A stretch of 64,000 nt of DNA from Candidatus Anstonella stagnisolia (lineage in GTDB: Archaea; Micrarchaeota; Micrarchaeia; Anstonellales; Anstonellaceae), in NCBI GenBank assembly GCA_902384585.1, contig CABMCJ010000002.1, positions 79,062 to 143,061 on the forward strand, written 5' to 3'. The notes below the pieces were generated by a model. It did no database searches. It saw nothing but the letters and a program-made list of their open reading frames with translations, and had not been told where the DNA came from. Position numbers and translations under genes: made by a program. How positions within the stretch are numbered: the first letter of the stretch is position 1; each line of letters opens with the position of its first letter. This document shows, piece by piece, positions 8,444-16,520 of the stretch.

Positions 8444-8983
8444 TTACCAGGGCTCTTCCTGCACGTGCGCACGCTTGTTTGAGAGTCGCGCGAGCATGAA
8501 AAAGAAGTCCGAGAGGCGGTTCAGGTATATCACTACTTCCTCGTTTATTTTTTCTGTGTGGGACAGGGTTACTACTTTCCTTTCCGCGCGCCTGCATACT
8601 GAGCGGCAGAGGTGCAAATAGCACGCATCCTTGCTGCCCATTGGGAGTATGAACGTGGTGAGGGGCTTGAGCTCCTCCTCGACCTTGTCTATTGAGGCTT
8701 CAAGCTCCTGCGAGTGCGAGGGGGTGATGCGGGAAACCGGCTTTGGGGTCTTTGCGTCTATGGGCGTTGCAAGGTCTGCGCCAACGTCAAAGAGGCTCTT
8801 TTGCACTTTCTTGAGAAGCTCCTTTATTTCGGAATCGTTTGAGTATGCGCGCGCCAATCCCACGAATGCGTTGAGCTCGTCCACCTCGCCGTACGCTGCA
8901 ACGCGCATGTTGTCCTTCGGGACAAGCTGCCCGCTGTACAATGCTGTCTCGCCCTTGTCGCCCTTTTTCGTGTATATTTTCAT
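8444..8983 (-). CDS. cob(I)alamin adenosyltransferase, PduO type
   Basis: From the ATG at 8983 the product is 179 residues and begins MKIYTKKGDKGETALYSG, the ATP-binding N-terminus of the PduO/MMAB family. Later family segments include VDELNAFVGLARA and a helical C-terminus with CRRAERKVVTL. It transfers the adenosyl group of ATP to cob(I)alamin, giving coenzyme B12. A TATAATTT element just upstream supports a leaderless start at 8983 rather than the longer open frame. No B12-dependent enzyme is visible in the window; the BtuF-like protein at 37 kb is the only possibly related gene. Confidence 0.93.
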   Translation of the reverse strand: MKIYTKKGDKGETALYSGQLVPKDNMRVAAYGEVDELNAFVGLARAYSNDSEIKELLKKVQKSLFDVGADLATPIDAKTPKPVSRITPSHSQELEASIDKVEEELKPLTTFILPMGSKDACYLHLCRSVCRRAERKVVTLSHTEKINEEVVIYLNRLSDFFFMLARLSNKRAHVQEEPW

Positions 8984-9109
8984 ATGGGGGATTGGAGGGG
9001 GAAAATTATAATGTTTTGGGAGGCAGGGGGCAGAAGGGGCATTTGACGAAGCAAGAGCGCGCACTTTTATAAGCATTTTTCGCGCATATGTGCGCAACAG
9101 GTGAGTTAG

Positions 9110-9382
9110 ATGCCAAAAGTTACAATTAAAAAAGACAACATTTCAGTCGATGTGCCTGCGGGCACGCCGCTCATGAAAATATGCGACGACAAGGGCGCAA
9201 GCGTGCTCTTTGCATGCAGGGCAGGAAGCTGCCTCTCGTGCCTTGTCACAATTGCAAGCGGCATGGAAAACCTCTCCAAAAAAACAGACGTTGAGGAGGT
9301 TACTCTTTCTTCCTTTGGGTGCCAGCCGAACCAGAGGCTTGCGTGCCAGGTTGTTGTGAACGGGGACGTTGTGATAGAATAG
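9110..9382 (+). CDS. 2Fe-2S ferredoxin
   Basis: The 90-residue protein has the plant/vertebrate-type cluster ligands in ACRAGSCLSCLVTI (CX4CX2C) and a fourth Cys in QRLACQV. It is an electron carrier for reductases or oxygenases; the partner is not evident. The start ATG follows GGTGAG, and an upstream TTTATAAG box (about 9067-9074) fits the promoter. Divergent from the cobalamin adenosyltransferase. Confidence 0.92.
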   Translation: MPKVTIKKDNISVDVPAGTPLMKICDDKGASVLFACRAGSCLSCLVTIASGMENLSKKTDVEEVTLSSFGCQPNQRLACQVVVNGDVVIE

Positions 9383-9468
9383 GTGCTTTGTTTTCTCCTG
9401 TTTTCTCTACGCCGGAAGCGGAAGCCTTATATATAAAGTGTGGTATAAATTAGTTTAAGGTGATATTA

Positions 9469-10002
9469 ATGCAGATTACTAAAACAACGGATAAATGCGC
9501 GCCTGGTGGCCAGCCTGGCAGCATTAGTGCGGGAACACTTGCAACCAAGGGACTTGTTGAACCTGCCAGGAAAATAACGAGCAACAGTGAGCTCGCAGAT
9601 GCATTCTTGCGGGCAATGTTTCCCTCTGGCAGGGCATATGGGAATCTTGGCAAGGCAGCAGCGGGTTTTACTGAAGCAGTAAGAGAGAGCAAGATCGATT
9701 TGCCGGCGCGTTTTGCCCAAAAAGGAAATTTGGATGGGATATGGGTAAATCCAACAATATGGGTACCAGTAGGGGGAGACGTGCTTGAAGTCAATTTCAA
9801 GGTTATTTTAGTTGAATTGCTGGAGGGCGCCGACCCGAGAACAGTTGGGGCAGAACTCAAAGATAAGTTTGACACGTGTGATATATGGGGGGTTATTAAC
9901 GCTGAAATAAATCGCTCTGACATAGGCTCCAGCGCACACATGCGTGCAATGAATGATACGTCCCCGTCGCACGAAAACGCAGTAAGGATACGAGAGGGAT
10001 AA
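9469..10002 (+). CDS. hypothetical protein with strong promoter and ribosome site
   Basis: From the ATG at 9469, preceded by GGTGAT, the soluble 177-residue product shows no transmembrane segment. An aromatic stretch (IWVNPTIWVPVGGDVLEVNFKVILVELLEG, given here only as residues about 85-115) may be a beta sheet. I do not recognise it. The promoter region TTATATATAAAG at 9427-9438 resembles those of several other unknown genes in this window (14.2, 26.7, 31.3 and 36.2 kb). Confidence 0.65.
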   Translation: MQITKTTDKCAPGGQPGSISAGTLATKGLVEPARKITSNSELADAFLRAMFPSGRAYGNLGKAAAGFTEAVRESKIDLPARFAQKGNLDGIWVNPTIWVPVGGDVLEVNFKVILVELLEGADPRTVGAELKDKFDTCDIWGVINAEINRSDIGSSAHMRAMNDTSPSHENAVRIREG

Positions 10003-10041
10003 ACGTTCTCCTTTTTATTTTTATACAGTGCTAATTCTTGC

Positions 10042-10950
10042 ATGTACGACCTTGCAATTATTGGAGGCGGCGTGAGCGGTTTTGGGGCTGCCATGTACGC
10101 GGGAAGATTCGAGCTGAGCACAGTGCTTTTTGCGGAGCAGCGCGGAGGGGTTCTTATAAACACCGACGAGGTTGCGAATTACCCCGCATTCAAGATGATA
10201 AGCGGGTTTGAGCTTGCGCAAAAAATTGAGGAGCATGCGCTTGAGTACAAGGTGGAAGTGCGCGACGAGAAAGTTGTGGGGATAAATAGGGAGAAGGACG
10301 GGACATTTACTCTTACGGGAACAAGCACAAGCGCGCAGGCAAAAACAGTAATACTTGCAACGGGCACGCAATGGAAGAAATTAGGCGCGCCTGGGGAAAA
10401 GGAGTATGCGAACAAGGGAGTGCACTACTGCGCGCTTTGCGACGGGGCGTTTTACAAGGGAAAAGTTATCGGGGTAGTGGGCGGAAGCGACTCTGCGACA
10501 AAAGAGTCTCTCCTGCTTGCAGGGTATGGGAGCAAGGTGTACATTTTTGCAAGGGGGGAGAAGTTGAGGGCGGAACCAATTAACCTTAAGAGGGCGCTCA
10601 CAAATCCGAAAATAGAAATTGTTACGGGAACGCAGGTGAAAGAGGTAAAGGGCGAGAATGGGAGGGTGAAAAGTGTTGTGCTTTCAAAGCCCCTAAAGGG
10701 AAAAAGCGAACTTGCGCTTGACGCGCTCTTTGTGGAAATAGGGCATGTGCCGCTCTCTGAGCTTGCAAAGCAGGCTGGGGCGGAACTGAACGAGAAGGGC
10801 GAAGTGAAAATAGACCGCAACTGCAAGACGAACGTGCCGGGCTTTTATGCTGCAGGGGATGTTGCGGATACGGAATTCAAGCAGGCTATTACGGGCGTTG
10901 CGGAAGGGGTCATAGCAGCTTATTCTGCTTACAAGCACATCGGAAAATAG
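10042..10950 (+). CDS. trxB: thioredoxin reductase
   Basis: The 302-residue flavoprotein has an N-terminal FAD motif (IIGGGVSGFGAAMYA), the redox pair CALC (about residue 132), a nucleotide-binding segment VVGGSDSATKE and the C-terminal FAD signature FYAAGDVAD. It passes electrons from NAD(P)H to thioredoxin or glutaredoxin-like proteins. Length is typical. The NADPH-binding motif reads GGSDSA rather than the commoner GGGDSA. A membrane-protein gene begins 7 bp downstream and is likely co-transcribed. Confidence 0.94.
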   Translation: MYDLAIIGGGVSGFGAAMYAGRFELSTVLFAEQRGGVLINTDEVANYPAFKMISGFELAQKIEEHALEYKVEVRDEKVVGINREKDGTFTLTGTSTSAQAKTVILATGTQWKKLGAPGEKEYANKGVHYCALCDGAFYKGKVIGVVGGSDSATKESLLLAGYGSKVYIFARGEKLRAEPINLKRALTNPKIEIVTGTQVKEVKGENGRVKSVVLSKPLKGKSELALDALFVEIGHVPLSELAKQAGAELNEKGEVKIDRNCKTNVPGFYAAGDVADTEFKQAITGVAEGVIAAYSAYKHIGK

Positions 10951-10957
10951 TGAAAGC

Positions 10958-11764
10958 ATGCTAGTTGAAAAGGAAAAGAAAGTGGAGAAAAAGCCTGATT
11001 ACATAGGGGCAGCTTATTTTGGGGTTGCAGCTATTTACTGCGTTTATGTGATTCTAAGCGGCGAAGAATATTTGCCAGTGCCGGTTGTTGCGCCTGCCTT
11101 TTACATGCTGTTGACCGTAATGTGCATTGGGGCAATTGCATACGTTTGCAGGCTTGCCGCCTCTGTTTTTTCAAGCTTCAAGGACAGCAAAAAAATGAAA
11201 GAGGAGTTTGAAGGCGTGGGGCAGGCAGTTGGGGATTTTCTCGTAATGCTCATTGTTGCAGGCATATTGTTCAAGGCGGTTGAGCCGGAAAAAATAGGGG
11301 GATTTTTTGACCCTTATTCGCTGCTGCTTGTTGCGTTTTCCCTTCTCGCGCTTGCGGTGCGCGCTTTCCAGAAAAGCAGCAAAGAAGGAGCACTTTCCCT
11401 TTCAAAGATGCATGAGGCCGCGCGCGCGCTTGCCATCAAGCCGGCAATTTCAGTTGTTTTTGTGCTTATTGCGTTCTATTTCCTTGTGCCGGCAGGAAGG
11501 GAAGCATATAATATCAAATGGGATGCCCTTGTGAGCAGGCTTGTTGGCTGGTGGCTTGTATGCTGGATTGGCTTTGCGCTTGCAACTAAAAAGGACCTGC
11601 TCACGTATACGGGATACGCGCGTGCGATAGTGTGCGGGACTGTGTGCCTGTTCCTTTTGTACCTTGCAACTAGCTTTGTTTCAAACCAGCAGCTTGCAAT
11701 AGTTGGGATTGCGCTTGTGTATGCGTTCCTTGCGCTTGCGGAATTCAAAGGAGAACTGGATTAG
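10958..11764 (+). CDS. multi-spanning membrane protein, function unknown
   Basis: The 268-residue product has a charged N-terminus (EKEKKVEKKPDY) and about seven hydrophobic segments, with a basic loop near residues 140-155. No catalytic motif is seen. It follows trxB closely, and its stop overlaps the end of the convergent trm1 by 4 bp. The family is not recognised. Confidence 0.75.
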   Translation: MLVEKEKKVEKKPDYIGAAYFGVAAIYCVYVILSGEEYLPVPVVAPAFYMLLTVMCIGAIAYVCRLAASVFSSFKDSKKMKEEFEGVGQAVGDFLVMLIVAGILFKAVEPEKIGGFFDPYSLLLVAFSLLALAVRAFQKSSKEGALSLSKMHEAARALAIKPAISVVFVLIAFYFLVPAGREAYNIKWDALVSRLVGWWLVCWIGFALATKKDLLTYTGYARAIVCGTVCLFLLYLATSFVSNQQLAIVGIALVYAFLALAEFKGELD

Positions 11765-12879
11765 AGGAGCGCTTTTTTTATCTCTTCAAGGGGCGCATTT
11801 GTCCTAAAGCAGGTTGGGGAGAAATGCGTGCGGGAATAGGAAAAGCCTTTTTGTGTGAGGGAATTTTGCAACTTTTCAAGCGAAGGCGCGCCTATTTTCA
11901 TCTTTTTTGAGAGGGTGTGCGCATCGTAGTGGAAGGGAGGGAGAAGCATCTCTTCTGAAATTGTGGGGAGTATTTTTCCAAGCTGCTCCTGCTGCAGATA
12001 TGGGCGGGAAGGGAGGAGTTCTTGCATCTTTTGAATGTGGGATTGCTCCCAAAGCGAGCCTAACCAGAGGGGGCCTGCGTGCTGCAAAGGGGTGCCGCAT
12101 TCGCATATTTTCTTTGTTGGGAATTTGCCCCATTCCCTATAAAGGCATTTTGGGCAGTAGCTCACGTATCCAAGGGATTTTATGGAGGAAACTGCCGGCA
12201 CTGCGCCCTTTTGGACACGGAGGAGGACTTTCACGTAGTGGCGGTGAGAAAAGGAGAAAACTGGGGAAATTCCGTACTCGAAATCTGCTGCGGAACGCGC
12301 AATTTTTGAAATCAAGATGCGGATTGCGTTTTCATGGCAGAATTCGCAATTGAGGGGGGAGCATTGGTATATTTTGTAGCAGGCGTCCGAATGCGCGCCG
12401 CAAAGCACTGCGGTGTCTGTTGCGGTTGCGCACAAGTATGCGGACTTTTTGTCGCCGAGTGAGAAAGAGGAGAATGCATGATGCAAGTATGGGGCGGGAG
12501 TCCCGAATGGGTCTATTTCTAGGAAATCAAAAGAGTGCTTTGCAAGGAAATTCTCTATTTTGTTTTTGTATGCGTGTGCGTTCTTGAGCTTGTTGAGCGC
12601 GATATTTTTCTTGCATGCGGCTGCTGCAGTAAGCGACCAATCTACGAGTGCGAGCTTTGAGATATTTTTGTTTTCAAGCTTGTATCTTATTCCACGTGCG
12701 CCAGTTGCTGCAAAGCCGTCGCAAAGTGTGAGCTTTTTTTCCTGGAGCGCGCCTATTGAAAGGGAAAAAATATCGCGGCAAAGCTGCATATGCGGGTTGA
12801 AGAATACGCCTTCAGGTGCATTTATTTGCGCGAGCCCTTCTTTTAGCTTCATAAGAAAGTTGGGTGCGCAAAACTTCAT
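11761..12879 (-). CDS. trm1: tRNA (guanine26-N2)-dimethyltransferase
   Basis: The enzyme methylates G26 of tRNA twice using SAM. Visible are the SAM site CDGFAATGARGIRY, the catalytic DPFGTP (Trm1 usually DPFGSP), and a C-terminal zinc ribbon (CPKC ... CECG). The ATG at 12879 (MKFCAPN) is chosen; 12852 (MKLKEGL) and 12894 are alternatives. It is divergent from the EPSP-synthase-like gene across a very short gap. The C-terminal domain is present and length is close to the archaeal norm (about 372 residues). Confidence 0.93.
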   Translation of the reverse strand: MKFCAPNFLMKLKEGLAQINAPEGVFFNPHMQLCRDIFSLSIGALQEKKLTLCDGFAATGARGIRYKLENKNISKLALVDWSLTAAAACKKNIALNKLKNAHAYKNKIENFLAKHSFDFLEIDPFGTPAPYLHHAFSSFSLGDKKSAYLCATATDTAVLCGAHSDACYKIYQCSPLNCEFCHENAIRILISKIARSAADFEYGISPVFSFSHRHYVKVLLRVQKGAVPAVSSIKSLGYVSYCPKCLYREWGKFPTKKICECGTPLQHAGPLWLGSLWEQSHIQKMQELLPSRPYLQQEQLGKILPTISEEMLLPPFHYDAHTLSKKMKIGAPSLEKLQNSLTQKGFSYSRTHFSPTCFRTNAPLEEIKKALL

Positions 12880-12903
12880 AAAGCAAGCATGCAAAAATAG
12901 TGC

Positions 12904-14160
12904 ATGAGGATTTCGCCTTCAATAATTTCGGGCAGCTTTTCTGCCCCGCCTTCAAAGGCTGCGAGCATGCGCGCGATAATATGCGCATCCCTTTCTGCTG
13001 GGGGGAGCCTTGTGAGGAACTGCTCGCAGGCAGCAGACGTGCAGGACACCATAGGGGCGTGCAATGCGCTTGGGGTTTATACGCACTGGGTGGAAAAGGA
13101 TTTGCAGGTAATGGGAGGGGGGTTTGCGCTGCCTGCTGGCGAAGTGAACTGCGGGGAGAGCGCTGCAACGCTTAAGATGCTCCTGCCACTTATGGGGCTT
13201 TTTGGGGAAGAGATAACGCTTGGCGGAGGGGAGGGCCTGAAGAAAAGGCAGATTGGGCCCCTTGAGGAAACAATGGAAAAAATCGGGCTGAAAATGAAAA
13301 CAAGCGGGTTTGTGCCGATTACTGTTTCGGGAGAATTGGAATTTGAAAGGCTGAGCGTGCATCCCAATGTGGGCACGCAATTTCTTTCAGGGGTGCTAAT
13401 GTGCATGCCATTGCAGGGGCATGAGAGCTTCCTTGAGATGCCAAGGGCTCTTGTTGCGGCTGAGAATTTGAGGCTCACGCTTGGGATAATGGAAAAATTC
13501 GGGATAAGCGCAAAAGCATCCGAGGAAATGGACATTGTATTCTGCCCTGCGCCGCAGGAGTATGTGGGATGCGAGTATGAGGTGGGCGGGGATTTTGGGG
13601 CTGCTGCATATTTGCTTGGGGCGGGCGCGATAAACGGGAAAGTGAAAGCGAACGGGCTTAGCATGGAAATGCACGCTGCCGAAAAGCGCATTTGCGAAAT
13701 ATTGCAGCAGATGGGAACGTTTGTGATAGTGGATGAGGAGGAGAAAAGCGTTGGTGCGAGCGTTGGGGAACTTACTGGAATCGGGATGGATGCAACTGAC
13801 ATTGGTGGGCTTGTGCCATTGCTTGCGGTCCTTGGATGCTATGCAAAGGGAACTACCGTGATAAAGAACGTGGGAAGGCTGCGAAGAAGGGAGCCGGACA
13901 GGGTTGCATGCATTGCTAAAAATCTTAGATTAATGGGCGGCATTGTGGAAGAGGAAGAGAACTCCATTACGGTGAGGCAGAGCGCGCTCGTTGGGGCAAA
14001 AGTGGATGCAGAAGGGGATGGAAAGGTTGCGATGGCGCTTGCAGTTGCGGCACTTGGGGCAAAGGGAAAAACAGAAATAGTGGGAAGCGAATGCGTTGGG
14101 AGGAGCTATCCAAACTTCTTTGAGGACTTGGAAAAAATTGGGGCCCAGGTTGAGGACTAG
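12904..14160 (+). CDS. aroA: EPSP synthase family protein, divergent active site
   Basis: The 418-residue product has the overall two-domain enolpyruvyltransferase pattern. PPSKAASMRA matches the N-terminal PGSKS-x2-NRA site, TQFLSGVLM and LEMP are typical, and RRREPDR matches the KESDR segment. Several usual ligands differ: the NAGTAMR-type loop reads CGESAATLK, the DHRMA motif reads GDGKVAMA, and the LEVPSKPYIDLT-type Tyr is absent. It could be a diverged 3-phosphoshikimate 1-carboxyvinyltransferase or a relative with another substrate. No other aromatic-pathway gene lies nearby. Confidence 0.8.
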   Translation: MRISPSIISGSFSAPPSKAASMRAIICASLSAGGSLVRNCSQAADVQDTIGACNALGVYTHWVEKDLQVMGGGFALPAGEVNCGESAATLKMLLPLMGLFGEEITLGGGEGLKKRQIGPLEETMEKIGLKMKTSGFVPITVSGELEFERLSVHPNVGTQFLSGVLMCMPLQGHESFLEMPRALVAAENLRLTLGIMEKFGISAKASEEMDIVFCPAPQEYVGCEYEVGGDFGAAAYLLGAGAINGKVKANGLSMEMHAAEKRICEILQQMGTFVIVDEEEKSVGASVGELTGIGMDATDIGGLVPLLAVLGCYAKGTTVIKNVGRLRRREPDRVACIAKNLRLMGGIVEEEENSITVRQSALVGAKVDAEGDGKVAMALAVAALGAKGKTEIVGSECVGRSYPNFFEDLEKIGAQVED

Positions 14161-14171
14161 TTTTTGAAAGT

Positions 14172-14183
14172 GCGCATATGCGC
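14172..14183. promoter_or_regulatory. 12-bp perfect palindrome upstream of a strong promoter
   Basis: GCGCATATGCGC is self-complementary and lies just upstream of the TATATATAC box (14200-14208) of the interrupted gene at 14243. It may be an operator. Similar GCGCATATG cores occur upstream of the ferredoxin (9082), the PRODH gene (about 32900) and the ArsR gene (52911). Confidence 0.3.
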
Positions 14184-14242
14184 GGCGATAAAGGCAAGGG
14201 TATATATACTCGTATATACATAAAAATAAACAGGTGATATTA

Positions 14243-14719
14243 ATGATGGTTAGTCCAACCCAGCCAGAGCCATACTTGGGCCTGAAGGCAATAACAGTTG
14301 ATTTGGCGCAGTTTAGTGCGGCTCGAACGAAGGCAGCCGCGCTTCGAAATAAGGCAGATGCTCTTCTGAGGAAGGCAGACGAAGTGGTAACTCACAAATC
14401 AGGTTCATGGCAATCAAAGGAAGTGTCATTCTCTACTGAGGCAGACAAGGTATTGAGCTACATGGTGGGTTCGGGGCAATCAAAAATATTGATGTCCCAT
14501 ACTAGCGAAGGCTGCATAAATGTTGTCCGCGAAAAATACGATTGAGAAGTAATCGGCAAAGCGGTAGAAGTTATTGACTTGAATAAGGCAGGTCTTGATG
14601 AAAATGGCATCGCGAAGCTGATACTGGATGCAAATGCAGCAGGCCAGATAACGTATGCGATAACGCGCGGCAGCGACTCTTTTGTATTGATTGTTGGGCT
14701 CATTGCGGACAAACTGTAA
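14243..14719 (+). pseudogene. unknown soluble protein interrupted by an in-frame TGA
   Basis: A strong promoter (TATATATAC near 14200) and GGTGAT precede the ATG at 14243. The first 100 residues (Ala/Lys-rich helices) end at TGA 14543-14545. The same frame then runs on for 57 codons to TAA 14717-14719 with coherent codons, reading EVIGKAVEVIDLNKAG and ending LIVGLIADKL. A single base change explains the break. Sequencing error, real decay and stop-codon recoding remain possible; no SECIS-like evidence was found. The family is unknown. Confidence 0.6.
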
Positions 14720-14728
14720 AGCTGCGCC

Positions 14729-14983
14729 TTATTTCTTCAGCCTGAAGGCATCAAGAAGCCCGTGCGCGTAGTTTATTGCGCCAAATGCGGTTACATAATC
14801 TTTTTTTTGCAGGAAATATTTCGTGTCCTCGCAGTATTTTTCCGTGAGGGAAAGTGCGTGGGAATTCTGGGCGGTTTTTTTCACTTGCGGCAAATTCGCA
14901 TGGAATTGCTCTATATCTGAGAGAACGCGCTTTTCCTGCTCTTTTTCCCAAGAAGGGGAATAAGGGGTGATTTTGGGCTTCAT
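14729..14983 (-). CDS. DUF357-like archaeal protein
   Basis: The 84-residue helical protein ends [27 protein letters not shown], which matches my memory of the conserved core of the archaeal DUF357 family, a small helical protein of unknown function. It is convergent with the interrupted gene at 14.2-14.7 kb and divergent from the eL41 candidate, sharing the short region near 15000 that contains TTTTTATATG. Confidence 0.75.
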   Translation of the reverse strand: MKPKITPYSPSWEKEQEKRVLSDIEQFHANLPQVKKTAQNSHALSLTEKYCEDTKYFLQKKDYVTAFGAINYAHGLLDAFRLKK

Positions 14984-15059
14984 AAGAGGCAGTTGGATGC
15001 AAGCTTTTTATATGTATGGCAGCAAATTAAACCTGTTAATTCTTACTGTAGGTGACTAT

Positions 15060-15173
15060 TTGGGATCAAGACCAAGAAAATGGAAAAAGAAAGGCAGGAT
15101 GCGCTGGAAATGGGTAAAGAAAAGGCGCAAACGCCTCAAGAGAAAAATTAAGCGAAGGGTTGGCGAGCTTTAG
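15060..15173 (+). CDS. rpl41e: ribosomal protein eL41
   Basis: The last 24 residues read [20 protein letters not shown] followed by VGEL, very close to the tiny Arg/Lys-rich eL41. Two starts are possible: TTG at 15060 with GGTGA five bases before it (37 residues), or ATG at 15099 giving the canonical 24-residue length. The TATA box TTTTTATATG near 15004-15013 supports a plus-strand transcript. eL41 sits at the subunit interface in eukaryotes and is annotated patchily in archaea because of its size. Confidence 0.75.
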   Translation: MGSRPRKWKKKGRMRWKWVKKRRKRLKRKIKRRVGEL

Positions 15174-15293
15174 GCAGCCGGCGGCATTAGTGTATGCACG
15201 TTTAGCGCGAGCATTAAAGTTAGCCGCTTGCTTCATGGGCGCGCGTGCACTGGGCAGGTTCGCTTTTTTCAGGAAGGCGCGTTCTTTACTGGA

Positions 15294-15884
15294 CTAGCCG
15301 ATTCGCTCTTGGTAGCGCGCGCGGCTTTCCACTTTTTTCATTAAGGAGAGTACTGCGGGCGAGCCGCCTGCACTAGAGTAGCATTGCACAAAGTATGCGC
15401 CGGTTTTCACTAGTGCGTTTTTCATTGTGAGCAAATCCACTGCCTTGTGCTAGTTGTCGTGGCTCGTAAAACCAAGACCGAAATCTATCACTGCAATTCC
15501 TTTTTTTGTGTCCATGAGGTTTGCAGGAGTGAAATCCCCGTGTATTATGTGCAGGGAGTGCAAAGCGGCGAGCATTTGCGCGAACTTTTTTGCGTGCGCA
15601 TGGGAAATTCTCTTTCCTGAGAAAATTTTCCCGCTTAGCTTTTCCATTGTAATTGAGAATTCGGATGTGGAATATACGAGGGGGCAGAGCACTCCGGCAT
15701 CCTTTGCGCGCGAAAGAAGGCGGGCTTCCACCTTTGTGCGTGAGCGGCGGATTTTTTCATCTAGAGAAGATGGGCGGTATTTTTTGGGATTGCGCACTTT
15801 CTCTAACGCGGGCATTGAGCAGAAAGTTGTTGTGTAAAGTTTTGCCTCTGCGCCTTTGGAAAAAACGTGCGTGTCTAAACCCAT
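15294..15884 (-). pseudogene. bud32: Bud32 (KEOPS kinase), interrupted by an in-frame TAG
   Basis: The frame begins MGLDTHVFSKGAEA and has the Bud32 segments RNPKKYR, RTKVEARLLSRAKDAGV, the catalytic loop HGDFTPANL and the metal motif IDFGLGF. It stops at TAG 15450-15452 after 144 residues. The same frame continues HKAVDLLTMKNALVKTGAYF to ERIG and TAG 15294, which is the normal conserved Bud32 C-terminus, giving about 196 codons as in the family. Bud32 supports threonyl-carbamoyladenosine (t6A) tRNA modification with Kae1, Cgi121 and Pcc1; Pcc1 is encoded at 47.1 kb. Without the C-terminal helices the protein would probably not fold fully. Confidence 0.85.
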
Positions 15885-15893
15885 AACTGCACC

Positions 15894-16511
15894 TTAGAAT
15901 GTAACGATTGAGGAACCGAGGAAGCAAAGCATGAAAACAGCAAGCCAAATTTGCCAGTTCCATGCAATAACCTTGCTGCCGTCAAGGGGGAAAATCGGGA
16001 GAAGGTTGAAGAGCGCAAGGAAAATGTTCACCTGCGCGCCTATGAAGAAAATGGGCGCGAGGATTTCGTTTGGAAGAACAAGGAAAAGGACTAGGAAGAG
16101 CGCGCAAAGCGCAATGTTTGTTGCAGGGCCTGCAAGGGAAATTATGCCGTTTTGCTTTGAAGAAATTTGCCCCCTGTAAGCGTATATGTACACTGCACCA
16201 GGCGCTAGTATGAGGGGGAGGGAAAAGCCGAAAAGCTGGGGCACGATTGCAAGGGAGAGCATGAGCACCAAGCCTGCGGGCCATGCCTGGAAGCGCGCGC
16301 GTGCCCCGTATTTAACTGCAAAATACTTGTGCGCAAGCTCGTGCAGCACAAAACCGCTTCCTACGGTGATGCCAAAAACAATCATGAGGAAAATGAAGTG
16401 CCCCGCATCCATCTTTATGCCGCCCTGCGCAAAAGTTATGGAGAGGGAGATTGCGACTATTGAAACAAGCATGTGGATTGCTTCGTCTGTGTCGATTGAG
16501 AATTTGCCCAT
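15894..16511 (-). CDS. site-2 protease family (M50) membrane metalloprotease
   Basis: The 205-residue protein has about six membrane segments, the zinc motif HELAH in VLHELAHKYFAVKYG (about residue 62) and the second signature NLLPIFPLDGSKV (about residue 168), which supplies the third zinc ligand. Such proteases cut other proteins inside the membrane, often to release tethered regulators. No PDZ or CBS domain is present. Its gene lies between bud32 and a small membrane protein gene 10 bp upstream. Confidence 0.9.
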   Translation of the reverse strand: MGKFSIDTDEAIHMLVSIVAISLSITFAQGGIKMDAGHFIFLMIVFGITVGSGFVLHELAHKYFAVKYGARARFQAWPAGLVLMLSLAIVPQLFGFSLPLILAPGAVYIYAYRGQISSKQNGIISLAGPATNIALCALFLVLFLVLPNEILAPIFFIGAQVNIFLALFNLLPIFPLDGSKVIAWNWQIWLAVFMLCFLGSSIVTF

Positions 16512-16520
16512 TTTTGCACC

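Noticed and set aside
15174-15293. extra coding region downstream of bud32
   Set aside because: The minus-strand frame after the second TAG looks protein-like but short, lacks a start with ribosome site and has no recognisable match.
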